In this document: positions 1-5,018 of the stretch, piece after piece | How positions within the stretch are numbered: position 1 is the first letter of the stretch | Layout: each line of letters begins with the position of its first letter | Source of the DNA: UMGS1975 sp959600905 | GTDB taxonomy: Bacteria; Bacillota; Clostridia; Christensenellales; QAND01 | Direction: 5' to 3' | Assembly (NCBI GenBank): GCA_959600905.1 | Contig: CAUGNO010000021.1 | Location: 1-5,073 of the forward strand | DNA: 5,073 nucleotides | The notes under the pieces: model-generated | Seen by the model: the letters and a program-made list of their open reading frames with translations, nothing else | What the model was told of the DNA's origin: nothing | Databases searched by the model: none | Position numbers and translations under genes: made by a program

Positions 1-88
1 CGAATACAGCGCAGCCCCAGGTATAGCCGATATACCAGGTGGTTACCCAATACCACAATCCTAAAACAGCAGCTCGCAATATAGACAT
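1..88 (-). CDS. Man-PTS EIIC-type permease, N-terminal part only (runs off left edge)
   Basis: The first 29 codons of a gene that continues beyond the left edge. The translation begins MSILRAAVLGLWYW and continues VTTWYIGYTWGCAVF. It lines up with the start of the two complete fusion proteins (SVLQAAILALYYWFAQWYIFYS in the 554-aa one), sharing the L-x-x-W/Y-Y-W and WYI-x-Y pattern. It is therefore a third, more diverged paralog of the mannose-family EIIC membrane subunit, and by analogy probably an EIIC-EIID fusion, which cannot be seen here. I chose the ATG at 88 because AAGGAGG at 97-103 lies 8 nt upstream. An in-frame ATG at 94 would match the paralogs' N-terminus exactly in length (MYMSILR against MELSVLQ) but leaves only 2 nt to the ribosome binding site. 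The role would be sugar translocation across the membrane together with EIID and the soluble EIIA/EIIB. Confidence 0.8.
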   Translation of the reverse strand, partial: MSILRAAVLGLWYWVTTWYIGYTWGCAVF

Positions 89-96
89 ATACATTA

Positions 97-103
97 CCTC
101 CTT
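97..103 (-). promoter_or_regulatory. Ribosome binding site of the left-edge EIIC gene
   Basis: The minus strand reads AAGGAGG, a near-perfect anti-16S match. It is 8 nt from the ATG at 88 and only 2 nt from the alternative ATG at 94. This spacing is the reason for preferring 88 as the start. Confidence 0.75.
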
Positions 104-198
104 ATAAGGATGGAGATATCACTGAGTTGCTTGGTCATAATGTTGTATTGGTAGCCAAATAGACAATGAATCAATCAAACTAAGAACAAAAATATTTT

Positions 199-258
199 TA
201 TATATCAATCATAATATTATCTACCAAAAATGATACTATAAATTTATTTTTGATACAA
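199..258 (-). promoter_or_regulatory. Candidate promoter(s) of the left-edge EIIC gene
   Basis: Two overlapping sigma-70-like arrangements are visible on the minus strand. One is TTGTAT (253-258), 17 nt, TATCAT (230-235). The other is TTGGTA (222-227), 17 nt, TATATA (199-204). Either would give a leader of roughly 105-140 nt. The region lies between the terminator of the downstream-mapped gene (276-301) and the start at 88, so a promoter is expected here. It is very AT-rich, so chance matches are likely and the choice between the two is open. Confidence 0.35.
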
Positions 259-270
259 GATAAAAAGAGG

Positions 271-301
271 AAAGAAAAAGAGCCCTATATAGGGCTCTTT
301 T
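271..301 (-). terminator. Intrinsic terminator of the 554-aa EIIC-EIID gene
   Basis: Positions 276-301 form a perfect 26-bp palindrome, AAAAGAGCCCTA / TATAGGGCTCTTTT around its centre. It folds into a GC-cored stem (AGAGCCC with GGGCTCT) and is followed on the minus strand by TTTTTCTTT (271-279). It begins 17 nt past the stop codon at 319-321. Confidence 0.92.
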
Positions 302-318
302 GAAAGAACGGTTTTTGC

Positions 319-1983
319 TTATGCAGCCGCGGTAACATCCATGATCGGCTTGATCAGGAAACCACCGTCGCCGATGATACCAACCGCACCCAGCACCAGG
401 CCAATGCCCAGCAGCCAGAACGTGGCTTTCATCATGCTGTGGCCGCTGCGCAGATATTTGTATACCAGCAGCACGGCAGCCAAGGTCAGCAAGCCAGGCG
501 CAACTGCGTCGAGGATATCGCCCTGGATCGTCATTACGGTGTTGTCACCGGTCGGGATCTGAGCGGTGGTGTACACGCTAACCATGGAGGCAGACAGACC
601 ACCCATCATGAACATACCCAGTACAGATGCACAGGAGATGAACTTGTTGATGGCGCCGCCTTCCAAGATGCTTAGGGCCGCTTCGGTACCCATCTTGTAG
701 CCGGTGTTCACGAAAATGAAGCTTTCCGTGTAGGTAACACCAATCAGCAGTACAGCATAGATGATGGGAGCCAGGAAGGATCCGCCTTCTGCCAGAGGCA
801 GAACCAGCATGATGAACAACGGTTTCAGCGTGGACCAGTCGATGGTATCGCCGATGCCGGCAAACGGTCCCATCAAACCAGCCTTAACACCGGTGATGGC
901 TTCTACCGGAATCGGAGCGCCAAGTGCGCGCTGCTCTTCCATAGCGATAACGATACCGTGTACCACGGAACCCCAGATACCTTCTGTGTTGAAGAACATC
1001 AGGTGACGGCTCAACGCCGCGGAGAACTCTTCTTGGTCATTGCCATAAAGCTTCTTCAGAATCGGTACAAACGCAGCACAGAAAGCCAGCGATTGCAGAC
1101 GAGCGAAGGAGTTGGAAACTTCGCAATAGAAGTTCCAGCGGAAAACCAAGTTGTTGACGTCTTTTTTGGACAGCAGGCGTTTGCCTTTTTCATCAGCATC
1201 CACAGCGGCCTGCGTGCCAGCATCCACAGCTTCCTCTTCTTTGTCGGAAGCCTGGAGGATCAGGTAGTACAGGAATGCAATGAACAAACCGGACAGTGCC
1301 AGCGGGATACCGCTGATGCCGGAGTACTGAGCGAAGAAGAAACCGCCCAGGAAGAAGGGCAGGAACTGCGGGCGGCCGATAACGTTAACCGTCATAGCAA
1401 AGCCCAGCGCCGGCAGCAATTTGCCGGTAGCGCCCAGTGCGTTGGTGATCCAGACCGGCAGGCTGTTCATGAAGCTGCCTACGGCTTCTGCACCGAAGTA
1501 CAGAGCGAGGAACATCGGTACGCCAAAGATGAAGAACTTCACAATGGTCGGCCACCAGAACGCCATGAACAAAATGCCCTTGGTGTTGCAGGTCTTGGCA
1601 TACTCGTCAGCACGCTGTACCGGATATACCATGATGATACGGCGCAGGGTGTGCAGCTGTGCACACAGCAAGCTCAACGGCACAGCGATGGTGACAGCTT
1701 GGGAAGTATCCAATCCACTGATCATGGTGATTACGCAACCACCCATGGTAGCAGCGGTTTCATCCCAAACAACGGTGCCGCCAGCACCCGTGAAGGCCAA
1801 GAACATCGGCTGAATCGTAGCGGCAATCTTCATTGCAGTCGGAATATCGCCGAGGACGATGCCGCAGAAAAGACCGGTGCAAAGCGGTCCCAAGAAGACG
1901 TTGATTGCGCTATAGAAGATGTACCATTGGGCAAACCAATAATACAGAGCTAGAATAGCAGCTTGGAGAACTGATAATTCCAT
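319..1983 (-). CDS. Man-PTS fused EIIC-EIID sugar permease (554 aa)
   Basis: This is the membrane translocation component of a mannose/fructose/sorbose-family PTS, with both membrane subunits in one chain. Residues 1 to about 245 are EIIC: the GIVLGD motif at 41-46, ALGFAM at 192-197 and LPFFLGGFF at 208-216 are family features, with long hydrophobic stretches such as 146-163 and 226-243. A charged linker (about 247-270, rich in D, E and K) joins to EIID at 271-545: LSKKD start, RHLMFFNT at 327-334, MEEQRALG at 348-355 and MGPFAGIGDTIDW at 371-383, then hydrophobic segments to the C-terminus. The length is about the sum of the usual separate EIIC and EIID proteins. The phosphorylated EIIA and EIIB are not encoded here. 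The start ATG at 1983 has AGGGGG 5 nt upstream. The gene appears monocistronic, with its own long leader and terminator. The sugar cannot be read from the sequence. Confidence 0.95.
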   Translation of the reverse strand: MELSVLQAAILALYYWFAQWYIFYSAINVFLGPLCTGLFCGIVLGDIPTAMKIAATIQPMFLAFTGAGGTVVWDETAATMGGCVITMISGLDTSQAVTIAVPLSLLCAQLHTLRRIIMVYPVQRADEYAKTCNTKGILFMAFWWPTIVKFFIFGVPMFLALYFGAEAVGSFMNSLPVWITNALGATGKLLPALGFAMTVNVIGRPQFLPFFLGGFFFAQYSGISGIPLALSGLFIAFLYYLILQASDKEEEAVDAGTQAAVDADEKGKRLLSKKDVNNLVFRWNFYCEVSNSFARLQSLAFCAAFVPILKKLYGNDQEEFSAALSRHLMFFNTEGIWGSVVHGIVIAMEEQRALGAPIPVEAITGVKAGLMGPFAGIGDTIDWSTLKPLFIMLVLPLAEGGSFLAPIIYAVLLIGVTYTESFIFVNTGYKMGTEAALSILEGGAINKFISCASVLGMFMMGGLSASMVSVYTTAQIPTGDNTVMTIQGDILDAVAPGLLTLAAVLLVYKYLRSGHSMMKATFWLLGIGLVLGAVGIIGDGGFLIKPIMDVTAAA

Positions 1984-1988
1984 AGTTA

Positions 1989-1994
1989 CCCCCT
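1989..1994 (-). promoter_or_regulatory. Ribosome binding site of the 554-aa EIIC-EIID gene
   Basis: The minus strand reads AGGGGG, 5 nt before the ATG at 1983. It is G-rich rather than the usual GGAGG. It overlaps the TAG (1993-1995) that ends a possible 18-codon upstream frame. Confidence 0.65.
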
Positions 1995-2049
1995 ATTGGA
2001 TTTTTTTAAGTAGAATGACATAAGAAATGTTTGCTTGTGAATCTCTCAA
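1993..2049 (-). other. Possible 18-codon leader reading frame (TTG start)
   Basis: A TTG at 2047-2049 is preceded by AAGGGGG (2054-2060) with a 4-nt gap (2050-2053). It opens a frame of 18 codons that ends in TAG at 1993-1995, directly inside the AGGGGG ribosome binding site of the EIIC-EIID gene. The peptide would read MRDSQANISYVILLKKIQ. The position of the stop would suit translational coupling. The evidence is only the ribosome binding site and the placement. A TTG start and such a short frame can easily be accidental. Confidence 0.2.
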
Positions 2050-2080
2050 CCGTCCCCCTTTCGCCTTACAAGCAGTAGGC
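2032..2080 (-). promoter_or_regulatory. Leader RNA with two competing hairpins upstream of the 554-aa gene
   Basis: In the untranslated leader, 2068-2074 (TGCTTGT on the minus strand) can pair with 2032-2038 (ACAAGCA), enclosing 29 nt that contain an AAGGGGG purine run. Part of the same segment can instead form a local hairpin: GCCTAC at 2075-2080 with GT at 2068-2069 and AGGC at 2063-2066, with one bulged A. The two foldings exclude each other, as in attenuator or switch leaders. I do not recognise a known riboswitch family. It could be chance structure. Confidence 0.3.
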
Positions 2081-2203
2081 AAAGAAACTTTATAAACTAC
2101 CAAATAATGTATCTGGTAAATATAACAATCGTTTCGTTTTTTTGTGTTGTAATATATATATTTTTATAGTTAAGAACTTTTTAGTAACCATTAACCAAGC
2201 AAT

Positions 2204-2232
2204 ATTATAGCACAATTTTGGCAAAATGCACA
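2204..2232 (-). promoter_or_regulatory. Candidate promoter of the 554-aa EIIC-EIID gene
   Basis: The minus strand carries a consensus TATAAT (2204-2209) preceded by TGC (2210-2212), an extended -10 element. The -35 box at 17 nt spacing, TGTGCA (2227-2232), is weak. It lies just after the terminator of the 552-aa gene. Transcription from about 2197 would give a leader of roughly 215 nt. Confidence 0.55.
2215..2227. repeat. 13-bp palindrome in the promoter spacer, possible operator
   Basis: ATTTTG, one G, then CAAAAT: perfect 6-bp arms around a single base, located between the -35 and -10 of the candidate promoter. This is a typical operator position. AT-rich arms make chance occurrence possible. 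The binding protein is unknown. Confidence 0.35.
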
Positions 2233-2250
2233 CTTTTTTTATAAAAAATT

Positions 2251-2289
2251 TTTTACTAAAAAAAGAGCCCCCATAATAGGGCTCTTTTT
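2251..2289 (-). terminator. Intrinsic terminator of the 552-aa EIIC-EIID gene
   Basis: The 11-bp arms 2260-2270 (AAAAAGAGCCC on plus) and 2279-2289 (GGGCTCTTTTT) surround an 8-nt loop. On the minus strand the stem is followed by a run of seven T. It starts 14 nt after the stop codon (2304-2306). The stem sequence AGAGCCC/GGGCTCT is the same as that of the other complete paralog. Confidence 0.92.
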
Positions 2290-2303
2290 GATAGGCACTA
2301 ATT

Positions 2304-3962
2304 TTAAGCAGCCGCAGCAGCTACCAAAGGTTTGATCAGGAAGCCGCCATCGCCGATGATACCGACGGAACCAAGCACCAGGCCAATGCCCAGCAGCCAG
2401 AACGTGGCTTTCATCATGCTGTGGCCGCTGCGTAGGTATTTGTATACCAGCAGTACGGCAGCCAAGGTCAGCAGGCCAGGCGCAACTGCGTCGAGAATGT
2501 CGCTCTGGATGCTCATCGGCTCGCCGCCGGTCGGAATCTGAGCGGTGGTGTATACGCTGACCATAGAGGCAGACAGACCGCCCATCATGAACAGACCCAG
2601 CACAGAAGCGCAAGAGATGAATTTCTGAATGCTGCCGCCTTCCAAAATGGAGAGCGCTGCTTCGGTACCCATCTTGTAGCCGGTGTTTACGAAAATGTAG
2701 CTTTCCGTGTAGGTAACGCCGCCCAAGAGGATGAAGTACAGGATCGGAGCCAGGATAGAGCCGTTTTCAGCCAGCGGCAAAACCAGCATGGTGAACAGCG
2801 GTTTCAGCGTGGACCAGTCGATGGTATCGCCGATGCCGGCAAACGGTCCCATCAAGCCAGCTTTGATGCCGGTGATGGCCTCGATCGGAATCGGAGCGCC
2901 AAGCGCGCGCTGTTCTTCCATCGCGATTACAATACCGTGTACCACGGAACCCCAGATACCTTCGGTGTTGAAGAACATCAGGTGGCGGGTCAATGCCGCA
3001 GAGAACTCTTCTTGGTCGTTGCCATAGAGTTTTTTCAGAATCGGAATGAACGCTGCACAGAAGGACAGAGACTGCAAACGAGCGAACGAGTTGGACATTT
3101 CGGCCATCAAGTTCCAACGAAGTACCAGCTTGTTGATATCCTTTTTGGAGAGCAGCTTTTTGCCCTCTTTGTCAGCTTCCACAGCCGCCTGTGCGCCGGT
3201 GTCTTCCGCAGCTTCCTGGTTGTCGGAAGCCTGGAGGATAAGATAATACATGAAAGCGATGAACAGACCGGCCAATGCCAGCGGAATGCCGCTGATGCCG
3301 GAGTACTGTGCGAAGAAGAAGCCGCCCAGGAAGAAGGGCAAAAACTGCGGACGGCCGATGACGTTGATGGTCATGGCAAAGCCGAGAGCCGGCAGCAATT
3401 TACCCGTTGCATTCAGCGCATTGGTGATCCATTCCGGCAGCTGGGTGATGAAGTTACCAACAGCCTCTGCACCAAAGTAGATCGCGATGATCATCGGGAT
3501 TGCAAACAGGAAGAATTTAACAATGATGGTCCACCAGGTAGCCATGAACATGATGCCCTTAGTGTTGCAGGTTTTGGCATACTGGTCAGCCTTCTGTACA
3601 GGATATACCATGATCAAACGGCGGATGGTATGCAGCTGTGCACACAACAGGCTCAACGGCACGGCGATGGTAACAGCACTTTCAACCGGCAGACCGCTGA
3701 CCATCGTGATGGTGCAGCCGCCGATGGTGGCCGCAGTTTCATCCCAAACGGCAGTACCGCCCGCAGCTGTAAAGGCCAGGAACATCGGCTGGATCGTAGC
3801 ACCAATCTTCATAGCGGTGGAAACATCGCCCAGCACGAAACCACAGATCATAGCTGTGAACAGCGGGCCGGTAAATACGAACAGTACGCTGTATCCCATG
3901 TACCAAACAGCGAACCAGTAGTACAAGCCCAGAAGGATTGCTTGCAGCAAAGATAGTTCCAT
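2304..3962 (-). CDS. Man-PTS fused EIIC-EIID sugar permease, second copy (552 aa)
   Basis: A second complete fusion of mannose-family EIIC (about 1-245) and EIID (about 271-543). By hand count it is about 83% identical to the 554-aa paralog, with no gap through residue 480 and a one-residue deletion near 481-483. Family motifs are the same: GFVLGD at 41-46, LPFFLGGFF at 208-216, RHLMFFNT at 327-334, MEEQRALG at 348-355 and MGPFAGIGDTIDW at 371-383. Differences cluster in residues 21-50, 91-94, 151-175 and the linker (247-270), whereas 197-230 and 331-390 are almost invariant. The pattern suggests the same fold and partner docking with possible differences in sugar preference. The ATG at 3962 follows GGGAGG with 6 nt spacing. 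The C-terminus is LVAAAAA instead of IMDVTAAA. It is transcribed away from the divergent HxlR gene. EIIA/EIIB partners are not in the window. Confidence 0.95.
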   Translation of the reverse strand: MELSLLQAILLGLYYWFAVWYMGYSVLFVFTGPLFTAMICGFVLGDVSTAMKIGATIQPMFLAFTAAGGTAVWDETAATIGGCTITMVSGLPVESAVTIAVPLSLLCAQLHTIRRLIMVYPVQKADQYAKTCNTKGIMFMATWWTIIVKFFLFAIPMIIAIYFGAEAVGNFITQLPEWITNALNATGKLLPALGFAMTINVIGRPQFLPFFLGGFFFAQYSGISGIPLALAGLFIAFMYYLILQASDNQEAAEDTGAQAAVEADKEGKKLLSKKDINKLVLRWNLMAEMSNSFARLQSLSFCAAFIPILKKLYGNDQEEFSAALTRHLMFFNTEGIWGSVVHGIVIAMEEQRALGAPIPIEAITGIKAGLMGPFAGIGDTIDWSTLKPLFTMLVLPLAENGSILAPILYFILLGGVTYTESYIFVNTGYKMGTEAALSILEGGSIQKFISCASVLGLFMMGGLSASMVSVYTTAQIPTGGEPMSIQSDILDAVAPGLLTLAAVLLVYKYLRSGHSMMKATFWLLGIGLVLGSVGIIGDGGFLIKPLVAAAAA

Positions 3963-3968
3963 AGGAAA

Positions 3969-3974
3969 CCTCCC
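3969..3974 (-). promoter_or_regulatory. Ribosome binding site of the 552-aa EIIC-EIID gene
   Basis: GGGAGG on the minus strand, 6 nt before the ATG at 3962. It supports this start. Confidence 0.75.
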
Positions 3975-4139
3975 AAAAAATAATGAAGTAGTAAGACTAA
4001 TAAATGCTTTCCCGCATGCAAATGACTATTTCTTTCCCCCCTATCTCCATTGGATTGATGCAAGGAAAACAAAATGAAAACAATAGAAAATATAAAACAA
4101 AAATTTTAATGAACAGATCATACTTTTTTGACCATCACA

Positions 4140-4168
4140 ATCATACATGCTGGAAAAATGAATGTAAA
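4140..4168 (-). promoter_or_regulatory. Candidate promoter of the 552-aa EIIC-EIID gene
   Basis: The minus strand shows TTTACA (4163-4168), 17 nt, TATGAT (4140-4145). Each box is one base from the sigma-70 consensus and the spacing is ideal. Transcription from about 4133 would give a leader of about 170 nt. The AT-rich context leaves some doubt. Confidence 0.5.
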
Positions 4169-4243
4169 TTACGCACTTTATTGTAGTGAAATTACTAAAA
4201 AATAATAAAAAAACATTGAGTAATGATGGGGAAAAAAGTATCT

Positions 4244-4259
4244 CAAAATGACAATTTTG
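4244..4259. repeat. Inverted repeat CAAAAT-4 nt-ATTTTG
   Basis: Arms 4244-4249 and 4254-4259 are separated by GACA. The segment ACAATTTTG here also occurs at the palindrome of the other paralog's promoter (2212-2220). A shared regulator site is possible. The low complexity makes this weak. Confidence 0.25.
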
Positions 4260-4374
4260 CATCCATAAAACACAAAAGTGCCTTATTTACATATTGCCGC
4301 TTTTATTTTGATAAATAAATATAAAAATGATAGCGAAATATGAGATAATACTATGTTTTTTGAAAAAAATAAGG

Positions 4375-4380
4375 TATAAT
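4375..4380 (+). promoter_or_regulatory. -10 box of the HxlR regulator gene
   Basis: A consensus TATAAT stands 81 nt before the start of the regulator gene. No good -35 hexamer is seen at 16-18 nt upstream, where the sequence is T- and A-rich. This may mean the promoter is weak or activator-dependent. Confidence 0.5.
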
Positions 4381-4383
4381 AAC

Positions 4384-4416
4384 ACAATCATAGACGAAAC
4401 TAACTAATAAGATTGT
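4384..4416. repeat. Inverted repeat ACAATC / GATTGT in the HxlR gene leader
   Basis: The 6-bp arms at 4384-4389 and 4411-4416 are separated by 21 nt, just downstream of the -10 box. The arm centres are 27 bp apart, so a dimeric regulator could touch both, including the HxlR protein itself. This is only positional evidence. Confidence 0.25.
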
Positions 4417-4450
4417 ATATAACCTTTTTGTTGGTGGTCTGATTATGCTG

Positions 4451-4457
4451 AGGAGGT
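4451..4457 (+). promoter_or_regulatory. Ribosome binding site of the HxlR gene
   Basis: AGGAGGT, a near-perfect Shine-Dalgarno sequence, lies 5-8 nt before the two adjacent ATG codons at 4462 and 4465. A GTG at 4456 lies inside this site and so cannot be the start. Confidence 0.85.
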
Positions 4458-4461
4458 GACG

Positions 4462-4860
4462 ATGATGGCGTCTATTACAAAGGAAGTTGCTGCGGTTGGA
4501 ACGAACGAAAAGCGGTTGTTTGAATTGGAACGTGAATTGACGATGGCAATTATTTCTGGGAAGTATAAAGCAACCATTCTTTGGAACCTAGGCTGGAAGG
4601 GCCCAATGCGATATGGAGAAATTCAAAGAATTTTCGTAAATATTAGTAACCGTATGCTTACAAAACAGCTTCGGGAGCTGGAAAGAGATGGCGTGGTTCA
4701 GCGCGATGTTTATCCGGATTCTCCACCGAAGGTTGAGTATTCGTTGACGAATATGGGAGAGACTCTGTTGCCGGTCTTGCAGGCAATCTATCAGTGGGGT
4801 GCTGATCACATCGACTTCTATCGCAAGCGTGCTGAAGAGGAGCAACACTCTGAAGAATAA
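4462..4860 (+). CDS. HxlR-family winged-helix transcriptional regulator (132 aa)
   Basis: A small DNA-binding protein of the HxlR family, which act as dimeric repressors or activators. Visible features, numbered from the ATG at 4462: ISGKYKATIL at 31-40 (the family GKWK motif), MRYGEIQR at 49-56, then NISNRMLTKQLRELERDGVV at 60-79 covering the recognition helix, PPKVEYSLT at 88-96 as the wing, and VLQAIYQWGADH at 105-116 as the dimer helix. The length is typical. The protein has no cysteine at all, so it lacks the N-terminal Cys that thiol-sensing members such as YodB use. Any signal must be of another kind. ATG 4465 is an equally possible start. It is divergent from the 552-aa permease and convergent with the right-edge permease, which makes control of these sugar genes, or of itself, plausible but unproven. 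The C-terminus is acidic and polar. Confidence 0.92.
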   Translation: MMASITKEVAAVGTNEKRLFELERELTMAIISGKYKATILWNLGWKGPMRYGEIQRIFVNISNRMLTKQLRELERDGVVQRDVYPDSPPKVEYSLTNMGETLLPVLQAIYQWGADHIDFYRKRAEEEQHSEE

Positions 4861-4887
4861 AAAAAGAGCGTGGTACACGCTCTTTTT
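4861..4887 (+). terminator. Intrinsic terminator of the HxlR gene
   Basis: A 12-bp stem, AAAAAGAGCGTG (4861-4872) with CACGCTCTTTTT (4876-4887), has a 3-nt loop GTA. It begins immediately after the TAA stop. The flanking A and T runs would let it act in both directions, but the main role is for the plus-strand gene. Confidence 0.92.
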
Positions 4888-4893
4888 CTATAC

Positions 4894-4914
4894 TATATAT
4901 AACTATATATAATA
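4894..4914. repeat. Short AT direct repeat between convergent terminators
   Basis: The decamer CTATATATAA occurs twice in tandem just after the regulator's terminator. It is low-complexity sequence with no evident function. Confidence 0.4.
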
Positions 4915-4970
4915 ATGTAAGCACAAAAGAAAAATGATGCCAAGGCTCCCCAATAGTCCCTTCATTCTTT

Positions 4971-5005
4971 AAAAGAAAAAGCCCTCCATTTGCGGAGGGC
5001 TTTTT
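4971..5005 (-). terminator. Intrinsic terminator of the right-edge EIIC-EIID gene
   Basis: Arms AAAAAGCCCTCC (4976-4987) and GGAGGGCTTTTT (4994-5005) enclose a 6-nt loop. On the minus strand the stem is followed by TTTTTCTTTT. It lies 13 nt past the stop codon at 5019-5021. The stem differs in sequence from the terminators of the other two complete paralogs. Confidence 0.92.
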
Positions 5006-5018
5006 ATAAGGCTTTAGC

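Larger units (their letters stand above)
3963..4455. other. 493-bp AT-rich divergent intergenic region
   Basis: This gap lies between the minus-strand 552-aa permease gene and the plus-strand HxlR gene. It holds the leader of the permease, with a G6 run on the minus strand at 4036-4041 about 75 nt before the start and a small hairpin (ATGC, six nt, GCAT) around 4005-4018. It also holds promoter-like sequences on both strands and a CAAAAT/ATTTTG inverted repeat at 4244-4259. Short open frames here lack ribosome binding sites and look accidental. No RNA gene is recognised. Confidence 0.6.

Noticed and set aside
958..1953. 331-codon open frame on the plus strand, antisense to the 554-aa permease gene
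   Set aside because: It lies wholly opposite a well-supported EIIC-EIID gene. Its translation is low in hydrophobic order and rich in Q, H and E, and a parallel frame appears opposite the paralog. It is a by-product of the codon bias of the real gene.
2050..2075. Catabolite-response (cre) like sequence in the leader (TGTAAGGCGAAAGG on the minus strand)
   Set aside because: The central CG is displaced by one base from the cre consensus and the right half does not match.
2937..3956. 339-codon open frame on the plus strand, antisense to the 552-aa permease gene
   Set aside because: Same reason. The resemblance to the antisense frame of the other copy comes from the sense genes being paralogs and is not evidence of coding.
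3848..4072. 74-codon minus-strand frame overlapping the start of the 552-aa gene
   Set aside because: It runs out of frame into the permease coding region and has no convincing ribosome binding site. The permease frame has clear family support.
4004..4186. 60-codon plus-strand frame in the divergent region
   Set aside because: No ribosome binding site and no recognisable pattern. It overlaps the leader of the permease gene.
4041..4262. 73-codon minus-strand frame in the divergent region
   Set aside because: No ribosome binding site before the ATG, Phe/Ile-rich composition as expected from AT-rich DNA, and overlap with candidate promoters.
4264..4285. Sigma-54-like GGCAC on the minus strand, considered because Man-PTS operons often use sigma-54 with LevR
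   Set aside because: The GGCAC (4278-4282) is present but the required GC of the -12 element at the right spacing is absent. No LevR-type regulator is in the window.
4445..4459. Mini-frame ATG CTG AGG AGG TGA just before the HxlR gene
   Set aside because: Only four codons, made mainly of the Shine-Dalgarno sequence itself. No ribosome binding site of its own.
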